Shown piece after piece: positions 34,029 through 46,264 of a DNA stretch of 64,000 nt. Source of the stretch: Micractinium sp. NFX-FRZ (Eukaryota > Chlorophyta > Trebouxiophyceae > Chlorellales > Chlorellaceae); NCBI GenBank assembly GCA_029339195.1, contig JAPTJF010000297.1, positions 1 through 64,000 on the forward strand, read 5' to 3'. The notes under the pieces are model-generated. The model did no database searches. It saw nothing but the letters and a program-made list of their open reading frames with translations, and had not been told where the DNA came from. The stretch's first letter is position 1; each line of letters begins with the position of its first letter. The translations under genes and the position numbers were made by a program.

Positions 34029-37000
34029 TCAAAGCAGCTTGCGGCCATCGTCAACTCCCACTGTGAGCCAGCGAGCCTGGGTGCGGCTGGCGCTGCGCCC
34101 GCGCTGGCGCTGGCCCAGGTCCAAATCCCCCACCTGTTGCGGGAGCAGGGGAGGGAGGCGGGAGGGGAGGCAGTTGGGTTGGCATGGAGACACGGGGCGG
34201 GAAGTCCGTCACATTTGCTCTAATACTTGTCCTTTGTGGGCCCCGCCACGAAACCACCAAAACTAAACCTGCCCAGCACACCGCCCCAGCTGCCAAGCAT
34301 TGCTCGATGGCGCAGCACCGCCATGCTCTGGAAGCCCCGCTCGACTCCCGCTCGACTTCACCACCAATCAACAAACCGCAGGCCCAGAGGCTCACCAGCA
34401 TGAGGCCGCGCCCCGTGGGCGCCGGCGCCAGCGGGTTCCCCTCGACCATTGTCAAGCCGCCCGTCGCCCTGTCCTTGGCGTACGTTGCCAGCCCCAGTTG
34501 CGTGTCCCCGGTGCAGTGCTGGGCCACCGCCGCGGCCAGGCCTGCTGCTGACACTGCTCTGCTGGCAGCCGTGGCGGCAGCGCTGCTTCCAGTGCCGGCA
34601 GTGCTGCCGACCGTGCTACCGGCGGCGGCGGCCCCAGTGCTGCCGCTGCTGCTGCTGAACAGCTGCTGGAATCCGTTGTGCTCCAGCACTGGCAGGCCGG
34701 CCGCCAGCACCTGCTCCAGAGCTTCCTGTATGTCGGAGGGTGGCGAGGGCGGGGGTGCGCCCAGGGAGGGCGCCCCCGAGGGCAGGGTTGCCTGCACGCG
34801 AGGCAGGCGGGCGGACAGGCGGGCAGGGCAACGGGAGGGTGAGCAATGGACGGCTTGCTGCTGACCAGCTGCCCCTCTGCTGATGGTGTGCCCACTTCCG
34901 AGCCCAGCAGTGCCTTCCCCATGGAACAACCCCTCCCGCTCTGTGTTCCGTGCACACCTCCCCTGCTGCACCGCGCCAGCTAGTCTCAGTGCAGCACAGC
35001 TAGACCACGCACCTGATACTGTGCCCCGCCCAGCCCGCCACCGCTGCCCAGGGCGCCCGCCCCGCTGCCGCCGCCCATCATTGCCGCGCTCACTGCAGAG
35101 CCCTGCTGCAGGAAGGACTTGGCAAACATGCGCGCCAGGGAGGCGCCCCTCACTTGGGGGCTTTCCCCCACCTGCTTGATGCCCAGGGCGACCTGCGGCG
35201 GAGCACAGCGGCACAGCAGAGCGCAGCGGCTGAGCGCGGCTGAGCGGGGGAGCAGAGTGGTGGAGCAGAGGGACAACAGTTGGAGTGGTTGAGGAGAGGA
35301 GACGGACAGAAATGGAGAGCACGGGCATGTTTGGGAGCATCTGGCATGCATTTCACGTGCCGGTCATGCCATGCAAGCAGGCTGTGGACCATGGGGAGCA
35401 GCTGGTGGGGCAGCAAGGAAAAAAACGCATCCACAGGCTTGCGGGTGAGACCCCACTCACCCACAGGCAGGCAGCCGCCAGCCGCCGGCGGTAGTCCAGC
35501 GCTGCATTTGCCTCCCGCAGGCGCTGCTGAGCCTGCTGAGCCTGCTGAGCTGCCAAAGCAGCTGCAGCAGCGACAGCTGCAGCCTGCCCGGCTGGAGGCG
35601 CCTGCGCATCGGCGGGAGCGGCCTGTCCTGCTGCGGCTGCAGCCGGCGAAGAGGTTGCAGCAGCCGGCTGCTGCTGCTGTGCCTGCTGCTGTGCCTGCTG
35701 TGTTGGCTGCGCTGGCGACTGCTGACCTGGAGCCTGCACCTCTCCCGCCGCCCGGCCAGACACCATGTCTTCCAGAGCCCCTTGCACCATGGCCTGCAGC
35801 ATGGCCTGCAGTACCGCCTGCTGCTGATTGTACTGCTCCATCCCTCCCACGAGCTCACACAGCTGGGTGTGCTGGAGCGGCAGGTCTGGCACCCCCAGCA
35901 GGCGCGGGCCCAGCGGCGTGGCCATGAGGAGCCAGTCAGCTGAAGGCGGAGGGGAAGACGGAGAGAAGGAGGTGGGGGTGAGAGGCAGGCCAGCGGGCGG
36001 CGGGCAGGCAGGCGGGCGGATGGGAGCCGGTGCAGTGTTGGACACTCAGAAGCTGCAGATGTGTTGGCTCGAGCCTGTGGGAGAGGCCCAGGACGAGTTG
36101 CATGCAAGGAGGGACCAGGCACTGTGCCTTTGAATCTCGTGGTACTCTGGCCCCTGGGCGCGCCCTCCCCAGACCCCTACCAAGCAAAAGAAATAAGCTC
36201 GGCGGGCGGCCCACCTGTGTTGCCAGCCCAGCCCAGGCCCTGGGCCGCCAGGCTGACCACCCCCGTGGCAAAAGTGGCCACCAGGCGGGATATGGCGCCG
36301 CTGCAGAGAGGGAGGGGGGCAGGGCAGGGCAAGGCATTCATAAAGCAAGATGCAAATGTGAGAAGAGGGGTAGCATCTGCCTCGGCACTGCACAGGAGGT
36401 CGGAACGTGGCACAGCTGCACACAGCTTCCCTGCACCCTGCGCCGCCCAACGCACACACACCCGCCTGCCCCCCCCAGCCCAGCAGGCAGCGCACCTGGG
36501 CGGCTGCAGGCCGCCACCGCCGCTGGCTGCCGCCCCCATGGAGCCGGCCTCCTGCCCCAGGGAGGACCCCAGCTCTTGAATGAATTCGGAAATCTCAGAG
36601 GGCTCCTCCATGCCGCCCTCCTCGTCTTCCTGCGGGCACGAGGCAGGGGGGGAACAGCATGAAAGAATTGCATGGGATGGGGACGGGTGGGGCGGGGGAT
36701 GCATGGCGCCTCACTGCCTGCGGGCACGAGGCAGGGGAGGAACAAAGGAGTACAAGTGACTGGGTGGATCAAGCGAAACGGCAAGGAGAACAGAGGAGCA
36801 GGACGTGCCCCTTCTCAGCCTCCCCGCCAGCGCCCCTCCCCCCACCTGGCCACCGCTGCTGGCCTGCGGCCCGCGCAGCGCGCCGCCGGCAATCAGCGCT
36901 GCCGCCGCCTCCAGGCGTCGCCTCATGAGGGAGCGCTCCAGTCGGCGGTACATCAGCAGCGCGCCGCCGCTGATCTCCCGCATGTCGCGCCAGAGCGCCT

Positions 37001-39917
37001 GGGCCTGCAGTAGGGGCAGGGGCCGGGGGAAGAGGGGTTCAAGCGGATGCGTGGGGTGGGGTGACGAGTGGGGGTCGAGGGAGAGCGAGTTGTGGGGGTG
37101 GGGGTGGGGGCCACTGATGTCTCGCATGTCGCACCACAGCGCCTAGGCCTGCGGTAGGGGCAGGGTGGGGGTGGGGGTGAGAGCAGGGGTGCAGGGCACG
37201 GAAAGGCGCACGAAATTTGCCGAAGGGCAGCAAGTCAGGGTGGGCGGTGAGACGGGAGGCATGTCAACGCAAAAGTGCATAGAGGCCAGCGCACAAACGC
37301 CAGCCAAGTGGTGACAAGCATGGTTCCAGGGTGGCTTTGCAGGCTGCAGCAGGCGGTGCTGCTGCCAGTGGCTCCTGGGACCGCAGTGTAGATCACGCCG
37401 CATGGCCAGGTAACTATGGTGTCATGCTCCCGCCCTGCCCCCGCCCACTCCCACTCACGCTGCCGTGCGACAGGAAGGCGGGGGTGAACTCCACGCTGCC
37501 GCCGTCGGGGGTGGACTGGCGAACGTGCAAGCCCTGCAGGCAGGCAGGCGCACGGCGGGCAATGGGGTACATGGGGATGGAAGTGAGAAGGCAGCTTATG
37601 CACCTCACAAGTCTGCACACAGCTCCCACACACAGAGAGGAAGGGGGAGGGGGATCAGCGGCAGCATGAAATGATAGATAAAGGTCGGGGGAAGCTGGAG
37701 GGCACCCACTGGTCGGGCAAGCGTGCCACGCAGGGGATGGCAGGGTCTGCAAAAAGCCAGCATGCCCTGTGCTCATCCCACTCCCTCACCGGAATGATCC
37801 ACACAGACAGCGAGCCGGGGCTGCTCCTGGCATTGAACGCTCCTCCCTGCCCGCCATCCTGGCCGCCCTGCTTCTCCGCCTGCTTGTGCTGCCCCTGCTG
37901 CGCATGCCCGCCCTGACCGCGCTGCTGCCCCTGCTGCTCGCCGCCCTGCAGCAGCATGAAGTGCTGGGGCAGGGCGCGCAGCAGCTGCAGCGCCACACGG
38001 AGCGGCACCCAGGCCAGCTGGGGCGGGGCGCCGCCGGCGGCGATCAGCAGGCGGCGCGCGGGGCAGTCCTGCAGGCTGTACTGCACCGGCGGCTCGCCCG
38101 CTGCCTCTGCCTGGGCCCCAACTGAGGGTGCAGAGGTGCCTGGGGAGGGGGCGGGAGCTGCCGCTGCCTCACCCAGAGGGCCGCTGTTGGGAGAGGCGGG
38201 CTGCGCTGCCTGCGGCTGCAGAGGTGAGCCGCCACCTGAGGTGGCCCGTGGGCCACTACCCATCTCCGCCGCTCGCGACTGCACCCTCTTTGACAGCTGA
38301 TGCCCCTCTGTCAAAGCCGAGAGCGCGTTGAGCAGCGGGGAAAAGGGGTTGGGGAGCCCCAGGCCCCCGCTCCGCTGCCCTCCACCGTTGGCGCCGCCGC
38401 CGATGCCGCCTTGCACCGGCACCATCTGCGCCGTGCAAAGAAGGGTGGCGAGTGTGGAGTGGGTGGCTGCTGGTCTTCTGGCAGTGGACTCATTCGGGCC
38501 GCTGCCATCGCCCTAAATGCTGCCTCCGCTTGGGCAAACGGGAGGCCCAGCTCATCAACACGGCACCTCCTTACCCGTGCATCCCTCTCCCGCCTGCCCC
38601 ACCTGCCCACGCACCCACCACCCATTCCCGCCTGCAGCAAATCTCACGAGGCCAGCTGCCCCGCCAGATGTCGCTCGATTGGCCAAGCTGTGCCTCCCTG
38701 TGCCTCCCACACCCTGGCATGGTGAGACACTCTCACACACACACACAGCTGCCAGGAACCGCCCACCTGCAGCGAGCCCCGCGCCAGCTGCTCCGCCACC
38801 CCTCGCTCCGTCAGCACCACGCGCCGCCCCGCCAGCTGCTGTGCCTGGCAGATGTTGTAGGCGGAGATGGGGTCTGCATGGGGAGGTTGGGGCTTGTTGA
38901 GGTTGAGGTGTGAGCCAGGGGAAGGTGGGATGTTGTGTGGATGTGTGTGGAGGGGCAGGTGCAAGAGCGGAAGGCTCCCAACAGGCGGACGGGCACACCC
39001 CAGCTGGCAGGCAAGCGCGAGAAAGCCGGGAACAGGCAGGCAGGCAGCCCAGCAGGTAGCCCAGCAGTGTCAAGAGGCGGCCAGGTGGGGGCCACATCAC
39101 TGCAGCCGGGCAGCAGGGGCGGCACCCACACACCGGTGATACGCGACGCCGCCCGCCAGGCCTCGCGGTCCCCCTCCCGCAGGCTGTCCGAGGGCAGCAC
39201 GCCCTGCTGCAGCTGGCGCAGGAGGGCGTCGGCATCAATGGTGGGCCGCCCTGCACGTTGTTGGAAGAAAGTTTGGAGGGAAATTTGAAAGGGGGGCATC
39301 GCAGGGGAAGGGACGGGGGCGAGCAGAGGGCAGGGCGGAGCAAGGAGATGGAGAGGCAGAGAGGGGCGGGAGGCACGCTGGTACCAGCTGGCCCCGGCGG
39401 GTACATGTGCAGGTCGGGGATGGTGGATGCTGCCTGCAAACGCCTCATCATCTGCCACGGTCACCTAGGAGGGCATACTCGGTAGCTTCCAGGCACGGAA
39501 TAACACCTCACCGGCAGGGATGGGGGCGGGCAGGCCTCCCAGGAAGATGGTGGGCACTGGGATGTCGGAGAAGTGGGGCTGCAGTTGTGCCTCTTCGCGG
39601 AGCGCGCCCTCCAGCATGCCCTGCAAGCCCTGGAAGCCGCGTGGCTCGCCGTCACCGCTGCCGCTGGCAGTGCTAAGCACGGCAGAGGGGTGCGGCACAG
39701 GTGCCGCTGGAGCCGCTTTTGCCGGCGCGGGGCGGGCTGCCAGGCGCCTTGGACCGCCGAGGCCAGGCTCGACGTCGATTGACAGCGCCTCTAGAGTGCC
39801 TATGTCATGCACGAGCAGGCTGCCGTGAGCGGGGCCACCGAGCCAGCGGCGAAAGTTGCGCATGAGCAGGCGGGGTGCTTCTTGGGCGTCATTGTGCGCT
39901 GATCGTCGGAACTCCAT
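34029..39917 (-). CDS. Uncharacterised 974-aa protein, 13 exons
   Basis: Exons 39512-39917, 39385-39429, 39134-39250, 38767-38873, 37790-38425, 37459-37533, 36846-37004, 36496-36629, 36215-36300, 35461-35939, 35013-35192, 34396-34791 and 34029-34133 close in phase to a TGA. I do not recognise the family. The best conserved-looking parts are near the N-terminus: IPVPTIFLGGLPAPIPA, PTIDADALLRQLQQGVLPS, DPISAYNICQAQQLAGRR. In the middle are ALLMYRRLERSLMRRRLEA and EISEFIQELGSSLGQE, then DWLLMATPLGPRLLGVPDL, and GLPVLEHNGFQQLF near the end. A Gln/Ala-rich linker lies in exon 10. No signal peptide or transmembrane segment is evident. A 45-nt exon 2 is inferred from phase. An open segment (about 38455-38600, reading GLPFAQAEAAFRAMAAARMS) might be an additional exon. 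It is head-to-head with TRM7. Confidence 0.7.
36610..36750. repeat. Echo of the exon 8 acceptor in the uncharacterised gene
   Basis: The acceptor region of exon 8 (plus strand CCTGCGGGCACGAGGCAGGG at about 36629-36649) is repeated at about 36716-36736 as GCCTGCGGGCACGAGGCAGG, followed by a similar GGAACA stretch, an offset of about 88 bp. Confidence 0.75.
36970..37170. repeat. Echo of the exon 7 acceptor in the uncharacterised gene
   Basis: Plus strand TCCCGCATGTCGCGCCAGAG, CGCCTGGGCCTGCAGTAGGG at 36976-37015 spans the exon 7 start and its acceptor. At 37117-37156 it recurs as TCTCGCATGTCGCACCACAG, CGCCTAGGCCTGCGGTAGGG. The echo has lost its AG (CTGCGG), so it cannot be used, and a TAG has appeared. 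Confidence 0.85.
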
Positions 39918-40430
39918 GTCGAGGGGCAGCGCCCACAGGCGCGCTGGCTTATTGGGCTAGAGGCTGCAAAGTGCAATAGCGCTGTGCGAGCCGACAAGGC
40001 GCTGCTAGGACATTCAGCACTCGCTATCGGTCGCAGGCTCGAGGGCGGTTGCAGTTGGAGATCAAAGAGGCCAGAAACCACAATGTCGAGCTGGCACGCA
40101 GAGTCGACAAGTCGGCTGCACCGGGAGAGCTCTGTATCGGCGTGAATGCTGGCGGCGTGAATCAATTGCTGAACGCTTTCTGCTACGTTTGCGCCCCAGT
40201 GAGTCCTTGCATCCCTGCATCGTTCCCTGCACGCTGTATGAGCGATTGCCAAGTTGCCTGATAGTGCTGCAACATTGATATAAGGCATGGGATACTAATG
40301 CGCTTGATGGCCGCACTCGTCAGCCGCCTGAGCACCGCCGCCTGCTGCCGCCTGCCGCCGCTGCCGCCTGCAGGGTCACAGTCCCCAAGAAACCGAAACC
40401 TGAGCTGGGTTCCACCGCCTGCCTGCCGCC
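39918..40430. promoter_or_regulatory. Shared upstream region of the uncharacterised gene and TRM7
   Basis: This 513-bp interval separates divergent start codons. No known element is evident, and the small open frames look like chance. Confidence 0.4.
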
Positions 40431-43241
40431 ATGGGGCGTGTCTCCAAGGACAAGCGTGACATCTACTACCGGAAGGCAAAGGAGGAGGGGTGGCGGGCGC
40501 GCAGCGCGTTTAAACTGCTCCAAATCGACGACGCCTTCGACCTCTTTGCAGGTGGGGGCAGCCAGCCAGCCAAGCTTTGGGGGAGCGCCACCAGCCGCTG
40601 CACAGCCAGGATGCTCCGGTAGAAGCAAGGCTGTTCGATGGTGGCAGATCAAGGGGCAGGGCAGGGAGCCAGTGGGATCAGCAGGCACTACCAAGCGCCG
40701 CCCTGCGCCCCGCTGCCCCTGCGCCTTTCTGCCCTTCTGGCCCCTCTGCATGTGTCCTTGCTTGCCCCACCCCTCACCCACCTCCATGAACGACCACTAC
40801 CCTCCCCACCATCCCAGGCGTGCGGCATGTGGTGGACCTGTGCGCTGCCCCCGGCTCGTGGAGCCAGGTGCTGAGCCGGCGGCTGTACCTGCCCGCGCTG
40901 GCGGCCGGCCTGGCGGGAGAGCAGCTTCCCAAAATTGTGGCGGTTGACCTGCAGCCCATGGCGCCCATTGAAGGCGTGACGCAGCTGCAGGTGGGCATAA
41001 GAACGGGGGGGGGAAGAAGATTGGGACAGGTTGGGACAGGGCTTCAGACGGGGCTTGGGACAGGGGTGCGGACACGCGCATGCGCTGTTGTGCGTGTTTG
41101 AGTGGCAGCCGGTGGCGCCCACTGAGATGCAGCTGCAGGGCGGGTGGACATGGGGGCAGGGGCGCCGATTCTGTGTGCGCGGTCGTGCGCTTGGAGTTAC
41201 TGCACGCGTGGCGTGCGTGAGGGCTGCACGACAAGACCTCTACGGCCGCCCCCCTGCCCGCCCCCTGCCCACCCTCCGTCCCTCCCTGCGCGTGCCGCCC
41301 CCTCCGCCCCCCAACACAACACACAACTCTGAACTCCATACTACATACAACTCCATACCGCAGGGCGACATCACGTCAGAGGCCACCGCCCGAGAGGTCA
41401 TCTCCCACTTCCACGGTCACCATGCAGACCTGGTGGTGTGCGATGGGGCGCCAGACGGTGAGGGGGCGGCGCAGGCGCCGCTGCCTGCCTGCCTGCCTCT
41501 CCCTCTGCCCCCGCCCCCGCACTGCCTGCCTGCCTCTCCCTCTGCCCCCGCCACCGCCCCTGCACAAGTCGGCCAGCGGCTGTGCACCTGCTCCCGAGTG
41601 TGCCACCCTCGCCCCACACGCCTGGCTGCGCGTATGCCAGCCCAGCCACGCTGCCGCCGCCCTGGCTGCCTGCGTGCCTGCCCCATCTCTTGCCTAACCG
41701 TGCACCAGCAATCCCACCCGTCCTGCCCTGCAGTCACCGGGCTGTGCGGCATGGGATGAGCCAGACCAGAGCCGGCTTGGCCAATCCTGTAGGCCCCTGC
41801 CATCCGACTGCTGACCCTGCTTGCCTCCCCACTAGTGCCATGCTGCAGTGACGGGCCTGCACGACATGGATGAGTACGTCCAGAGCCAGCTGATCCTGGC
41901 TGCCCTCACCATCGTGGCGCACGTGCTGGCGCCAGGTGGCACGTTTGTGGCCAAGGTGGGGCGGAGGGGTTGAGGCACCCGTGTCAAACGGTGCCTGTTC
42001 AACCAAAGGCGGCAGCGCCACGTGGCACGTATGGCCAATGTGGGATGGGGGGTACAAGCGCCATTGTCAGGCGGTGCCTGCCGTCCCAAAGGCAGCAGCG
42101 CCAGGTGGCACCCTGTGCAGGCGTGACGTCGGGTGAGACACGCGGTTCGGACTTGCTGGCTGGTGCCGTGTGCCCCCCGCTTGATGCCGGCCTGCTGACT
42201 GCACCTGTCCCGCGGCTGTGGTGCCCACAGGTGTTCCGTGGACGGGACGTGTCCCTGCTCTATTCGCAGCTCAAAATATTCTTCCCCGACGTCACAGGTG
42301 GGTGGGTGTGTTGGGGCACACAGGCGGGTGGGAAGGCAGGGCGCCCGGAAGAAGAGTCAAAGCATATTTCATTTTTGAACTGCAAATCTGGCGAGCCTTT
42401 CTTCTTGCACCCCACCCCTGTTGCACTGCAGCGGCCATGCCTAAGAGCAGGCACACCAGCTGCCTAGGGTTTGAAAACCACCTGTCCCGCTATATCCGCT
42501 TCTCTGTTGCCCGCCTCCCTTGCATCCTCTGCAGTCGCCAAGCCCAAAAGCAGCCGCAACAGCAGCATAGAGGCGTTCGTGGTGTGCCGCCGCTACGCGC
42601 CGCCCCCAGGCTTTGAGCCGGCCCAGCTGCGGGCGCTGCTGCAGAGCGCGTGGCAGGCATACGGGCCGGAGGCGCAGCACAGGTGGGGGGCGCCGGCACA
42701 GGTGGCGTGCTCATCGCCCCCATGCATCCCCGCTCCTTCATCCGCACCCCGCTGCCGTGTCTGCCCGCCTGCCTGCATGCATGCCGCACACGACCCGCCT
42801 CTCCCCTGCGCCTTTGCAGGCCATTTCCCGGGCGCTGCGCTCGAGGCACTCACCTGCTCGCGTCCCTGCAGGCGGCTGGGAAAGCTCTGGAGACAATCTT
42901 GCCTCACTCCCTCCCAACCGCCCCTCCCGCTCCCTGGTTCCCGCAGCCCTTTGATGCGCCAGCTGGTGCCTTTCCTGGCATGCGGCGACCTGGACGGCTG
43001 GGATGCAGACCAATCATACGACCTGCCCGCAGACGGCTACGTCACCCTGCCGCCTGTGCAGCCGCCCACGGCGCCGGCCTACCGGCGAGCGGTGGAGCAG
43101 CTGCGGGGAGGCGCGCCTGGCGGCGGCGGCAGCAGGCATGCGGCGCACGCGACAGCAGCGCTCGGAGGGGCAGCAGTAGGGGCAGGAGGTGGAGGTGCAG
43201 CGGGAGCAGCAGCGGCAGCAGCAGAGGCAGATGGCGAGTAG
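40431..43241 (+). CDS. TRM7: TRM7/FTSJ1-type tRNA 2'-O-ribose methyltransferase
   Basis: Exons 40431-40551, 40818-40990, 41364-41457, 41849-41955, 42231-42297, 42535-42682 and 42947-43241 give 334 aa. The N-terminus [32 protein letters not shown] is diagnostic of TRM7. The SAM-binding motif is [15 protein letters not shown]. The K-D-K-E catalytic set is seen in [25 protein letters not shown] and IEAFVVC. TRM7 methylates the anticodon loop (positions 32 and 34) of several tRNAs, with THADA/WDR6-type partners, in the cytosol. The C-terminus carries [14 protein letters not shown] and then an Ala/Gly tail. Introns 3 and 4 contain clear echoes of both ends of exon 4. Confidence 0.95.
41723..41887 (+). 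repeat. Echo of the TRM7 exon 4 acceptor
   Basis: Exon 4 begins after TGCTGCAG with TGACGGGCCTGCACGACATG then GATGAGTACG. About 115 bp upstream, CCTGCCCTGCAG is followed by TCACCGGGCTGTGCGGCATG and GGATGAGCC. Both fit the phase of exon 3, but the upstream copy has an extra base that brings a TGA into frame. Confidence 0.88.
41931..42125 (+). repeat. Three 83-86-bp units at the TRM7 exon 4 donor
   Basis: The exon 4 end (GCCAGGTGGCACGTTTGTGG, CCAAG then donor GTGGGG) starts at 41931. Decayed copies begin at 42017 (GCCACGTGGCACGTATGGCC) and 42100 (GCCAGGTGGCACC). Between them CGGTGCCTGnnnnnnCCAAAGGC also recurs, so the whole unit is in tandem. Confidence 0.88.
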
Positions 43242-44019
43242 GTTGCTGTATTGCCATGCACCGCGCCGGACCATGCTGCCCTCGTCCTTGCATATATGCT
43301 CCTGCTGTGCCGGGGGCGTGGCCTTACAGGGCGCTGTGCACGCGCATTGTGCTTCCAAGCTGGGCAATGCAGTGTCACAATGCATGCGCACGGATACGGG
43401 TGGTGGGAACAGGGGGTGCTGGTACAGGGGGCAAGCCCGGCAGGGCAGGGCGGGGCAGGGTATGAAGTGCTGTGATGCGCAGGCAAGACGGGGGCAGCAC
43501 CTTGAGGGGGGCTGCTGGCCTTTGGGAGGGCTCCGATGTTGCCAGATGCCCCGGGGCTCGGCATGAACAGGCTGCCGCACAGGAAGGATCATGAAGCGCC
43601 AACAAAGCACTAGGAAATGCGTGCACACACAAAAGGGGGGCCACAGACGATCGGGGGCAAACAAATGGGAGGGAAAAAATGGGAGGGGAGGCAAGAGAGG
43701 ACGGGCTGGCTGGCGGGGCGGCAGTGTACAGCGGGCGGGGCGGCTGACAGGGTGTGAGGAAAGAGGGTGCTTGCCACCTGCTAAGAGGACACGGGCCTCG
43801 GGCGGTGGTGGTGGGGTGGGGCGGGGGGAGGCTCTCGGGCAGGCAACCAGATGTTGCCGTGAAAAAGAATGAGCAGCGGGAGCCGGGCAAAGAGGCTGTC
43901 CAATGCGGTACGTTATTGGGGCTGGGCCCTGGCCCTGGCTTGGTAGCATGTCGCCCAGTGTTCAGGAGCGTTGTTGTTGCTTCGGCATTCGGGGTGCTGG
44001 AAGGCGTGCGCAGGGGTGG
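43242..44019. other. Convergent 3' region of TRM7 and GATA genes
   Basis: No gene is recognised in this 778 bp. It has short Ala/Pro/Arg-rich open frames only. Confidence 0.45.
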
Positions 44020-44542
44020 TCAGTTCTGTGACGCCTGGATGGCGCCTGAGCCTGCCAGGGTGGCCGCCAGCAGGGCAGCTGCCGCCTGAGCAAAGGCATC
44101 GGAGGGGGTCAGCGCTGCCTGCTCATGCTGCTGCGCCTGCTGCTGCGCCGCGTGCTGCACCTGCGCCGCTTGGGCTTCTGCAGGGGAGGGGCTGCGACGT
44201 GCCGGCTGCTGCTGCGGCGGCTGCTGCTGCTGGGCGGGCGAGGGGCTGTGGTGCAGCGGCGGCGGCGCCTGTGCCTGCTCCCTCTTGACTGACTCGTGCG
44301 CGTGCTGCACTGGCGCTGCCTGCTGTTGCGCCGGCGATGCCCGCGCAGTCGGGGAGGCGCCTGGGGAGCGCTGCCGCTGCGCCTGCTGCGCCTGCTGCGC
44401 CTGCTGCTCGTGCGGGGCAGGCGGGGGCGGGGTGGGGCCCTGCTGCAGGCGCTGCAGCTGGGTGGCGGCCTCATGCAGGGCACTGATGGTGGGCTCGGGA
44501 GCGACAGCAGCAGCCTGACGCTGGGGCTGCGCTTGGGTCGGG

Positions 44543-44574
<32 letters not shown>

Positions 44575-46264
44575 TGCCTGCTGTGCCTGCTGTGACTGCC
44601 GCTGGGGGAAATGCTGCGCATGCTGCTGCTGCGGCGGTTGGAAGTGTGGGTACTGCGGCGGCGGCGGCGCATACCCACCCGACTGCTGCTGCCCCTCGCG
44701 CCACAGCTTGACGGGCCTGGGGTGGTCGTTCTTGGCGGCATACAGCCCGCATGCGTTGCACAGCGGCAGGCCGGTGGTGCGGTCCTTGCGCCAGAACGGA
44801 GTGCTGGTGGTGTGGCAGTTGGAGCAGATCTGCGCGGGAGGGCAGACGGGGGGGGCCGGAGGGAGAGGGAGCAGGGCGTAAGAGAGGGTGTGGTACCAGG
44901 GGGTCAGGGCCAGCCGAGCAACACTCGAGGGACAACACAATGGGGGATGCGGGGCCGGCTGAGCGGATGCAAGTCACGGCAGCATGCAGAGCAGGGATAC
45001 AGCACCCCCATGGCGGCGCCCATCCAAGGCATGACCAAGGCAACCTGCGGATGGCTCAGCGCGCGCCACCTCGCACCTTGCCATTGCCGCTGGGCGGCGT
45101 GTAGGCGCCGCCGGCGGGCGGCGCGGCGACGTACGTCCCATCCTCCCGCCGCGCCCGCTTGCGCGCGAGCTCTTGTGAGCCATCCGAAGCCGCGCCAGCA
45201 TCCAGCGACCAGTCGCGCCCGCTAAAGCCCGAGGCATTGGGCCCTCCAAAGCCTGAGCCGCCATTGGGCATGGCGGGTGCGGCGCTGGCATCGGGTGCCT
45301 CGCTGCCGGCACGACCAAACAGGCCCACTGCAGTCAGCAGCGGAGGCGCCACCGCAGGCGGCTGCTGCCCCGTGCCCATGGGGCCGGCGCCGGCGTGCTG
45401 GGACATCTGCAAACGCTGCTGCTGCTGCTGCTGCTGCTGTGGCGGCGGCGGCGGCTGCTGCTGCTGCTGTGGTGGCGGAGGCAGCATACCCGACAGCCCG
45501 GCTGCGGCCGCGGCCACCATCTGAGCGGCGGTGGCCGCAGAGAGGTCGCTGCTGGAGAACTGGTGCTGTTTTTGGACATGCTGCTGCTGCTGCTGCTGCT
45601 GTTGATGTTGCTGCTGCTGCAGTGTTGCCGCCAGCTGAGCGGCCGGGGGCAGCGTGCGCGACGACTGCGCCGCCTGCAGCAGCTGGAGGGCGGCCGTCGC
45701 CACTGGGCTGGCAGTAGGCGGAACCAGCAGCTGAGCCAGCTGCGGGTGAGCCGCCTGCGCCGCCTCTACCGCATTTTGCAGGCCGCCACGGGCGATCTCG
45801 AAGAGCTGCGGTGGGGGCGAAGGGCGGAACGGGTGAGCTGCGGCGCAGCTACCAGCGCAAGCGGGGCTGGGCACGGAGGGGCGCTTGCAGCGCTTCGGCA
45901 CCAGGGGTGCGCAATTGCACAGGAGGGCACGCGCAGCCACTTGCGCTGCTCCAAGCGGCGCACAAGAGCAGCCCACTTTGCTCACCCGGCCGATGTCGCC
46001 CTTCCCCCTCACCTGCGCCCAGAAAGCCACTGCGTCAAGCTGAGGGGTGAGGGATTCGCGAGCCGGCTGCTGCTGGAAGGGCTGAAACGCCGACGGCGCC
46101 GCCTGCGCACGCTGCGCTGAGGGCCCGGCTGCACCGCCACTCGCTGCGGCGCGACCTAGCTGCGCCAAAAGGCCTGCGAGATCACTGGGGACGGCGTTGG
46201 CTGCAGAGCCGCTGGGGTCGCTCTGTGGCACGGTCTGGGGTTGGGGCTGCTGGAACCACCCCAT
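44020..46264 (-). CDS. Class-B GATA-type zinc-finger transcription factor
   Basis: Exons 46013-46264, 45077-45805 and 44020-44829 give 596 aa. The single zinc finger opens exon 3 (residues 329-354): CSNC, then [18 protein letters not shown], then CNAC. This is C-X2-C-X18-C-X2-C, as in plant and fungal class-B GATA factors, followed by the basic [18 protein letters not shown]. The rest is low-complexity Gln-, Pro- and Ala-rich sequence (runs of Q at about 45410-45475, 45583-45625 and 44550-44580), typical of transcriptional regulators. RKRARRED just before the finger may be a nuclear localisation signal. The reading frame stays open upstream, so an earlier ATG at 46303 (MPLGALIHGSRGG) is possible. 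The target genes cannot be inferred. Confidence 0.88.

Noticed and set aside
39381..39464. A longer version of exon 2 of the uncharacterised gene starting at the first CAG near 39434
   Set aside because: It shifts the frame into the next exon; only the 45-nt version (39385-39429) keeps phase.
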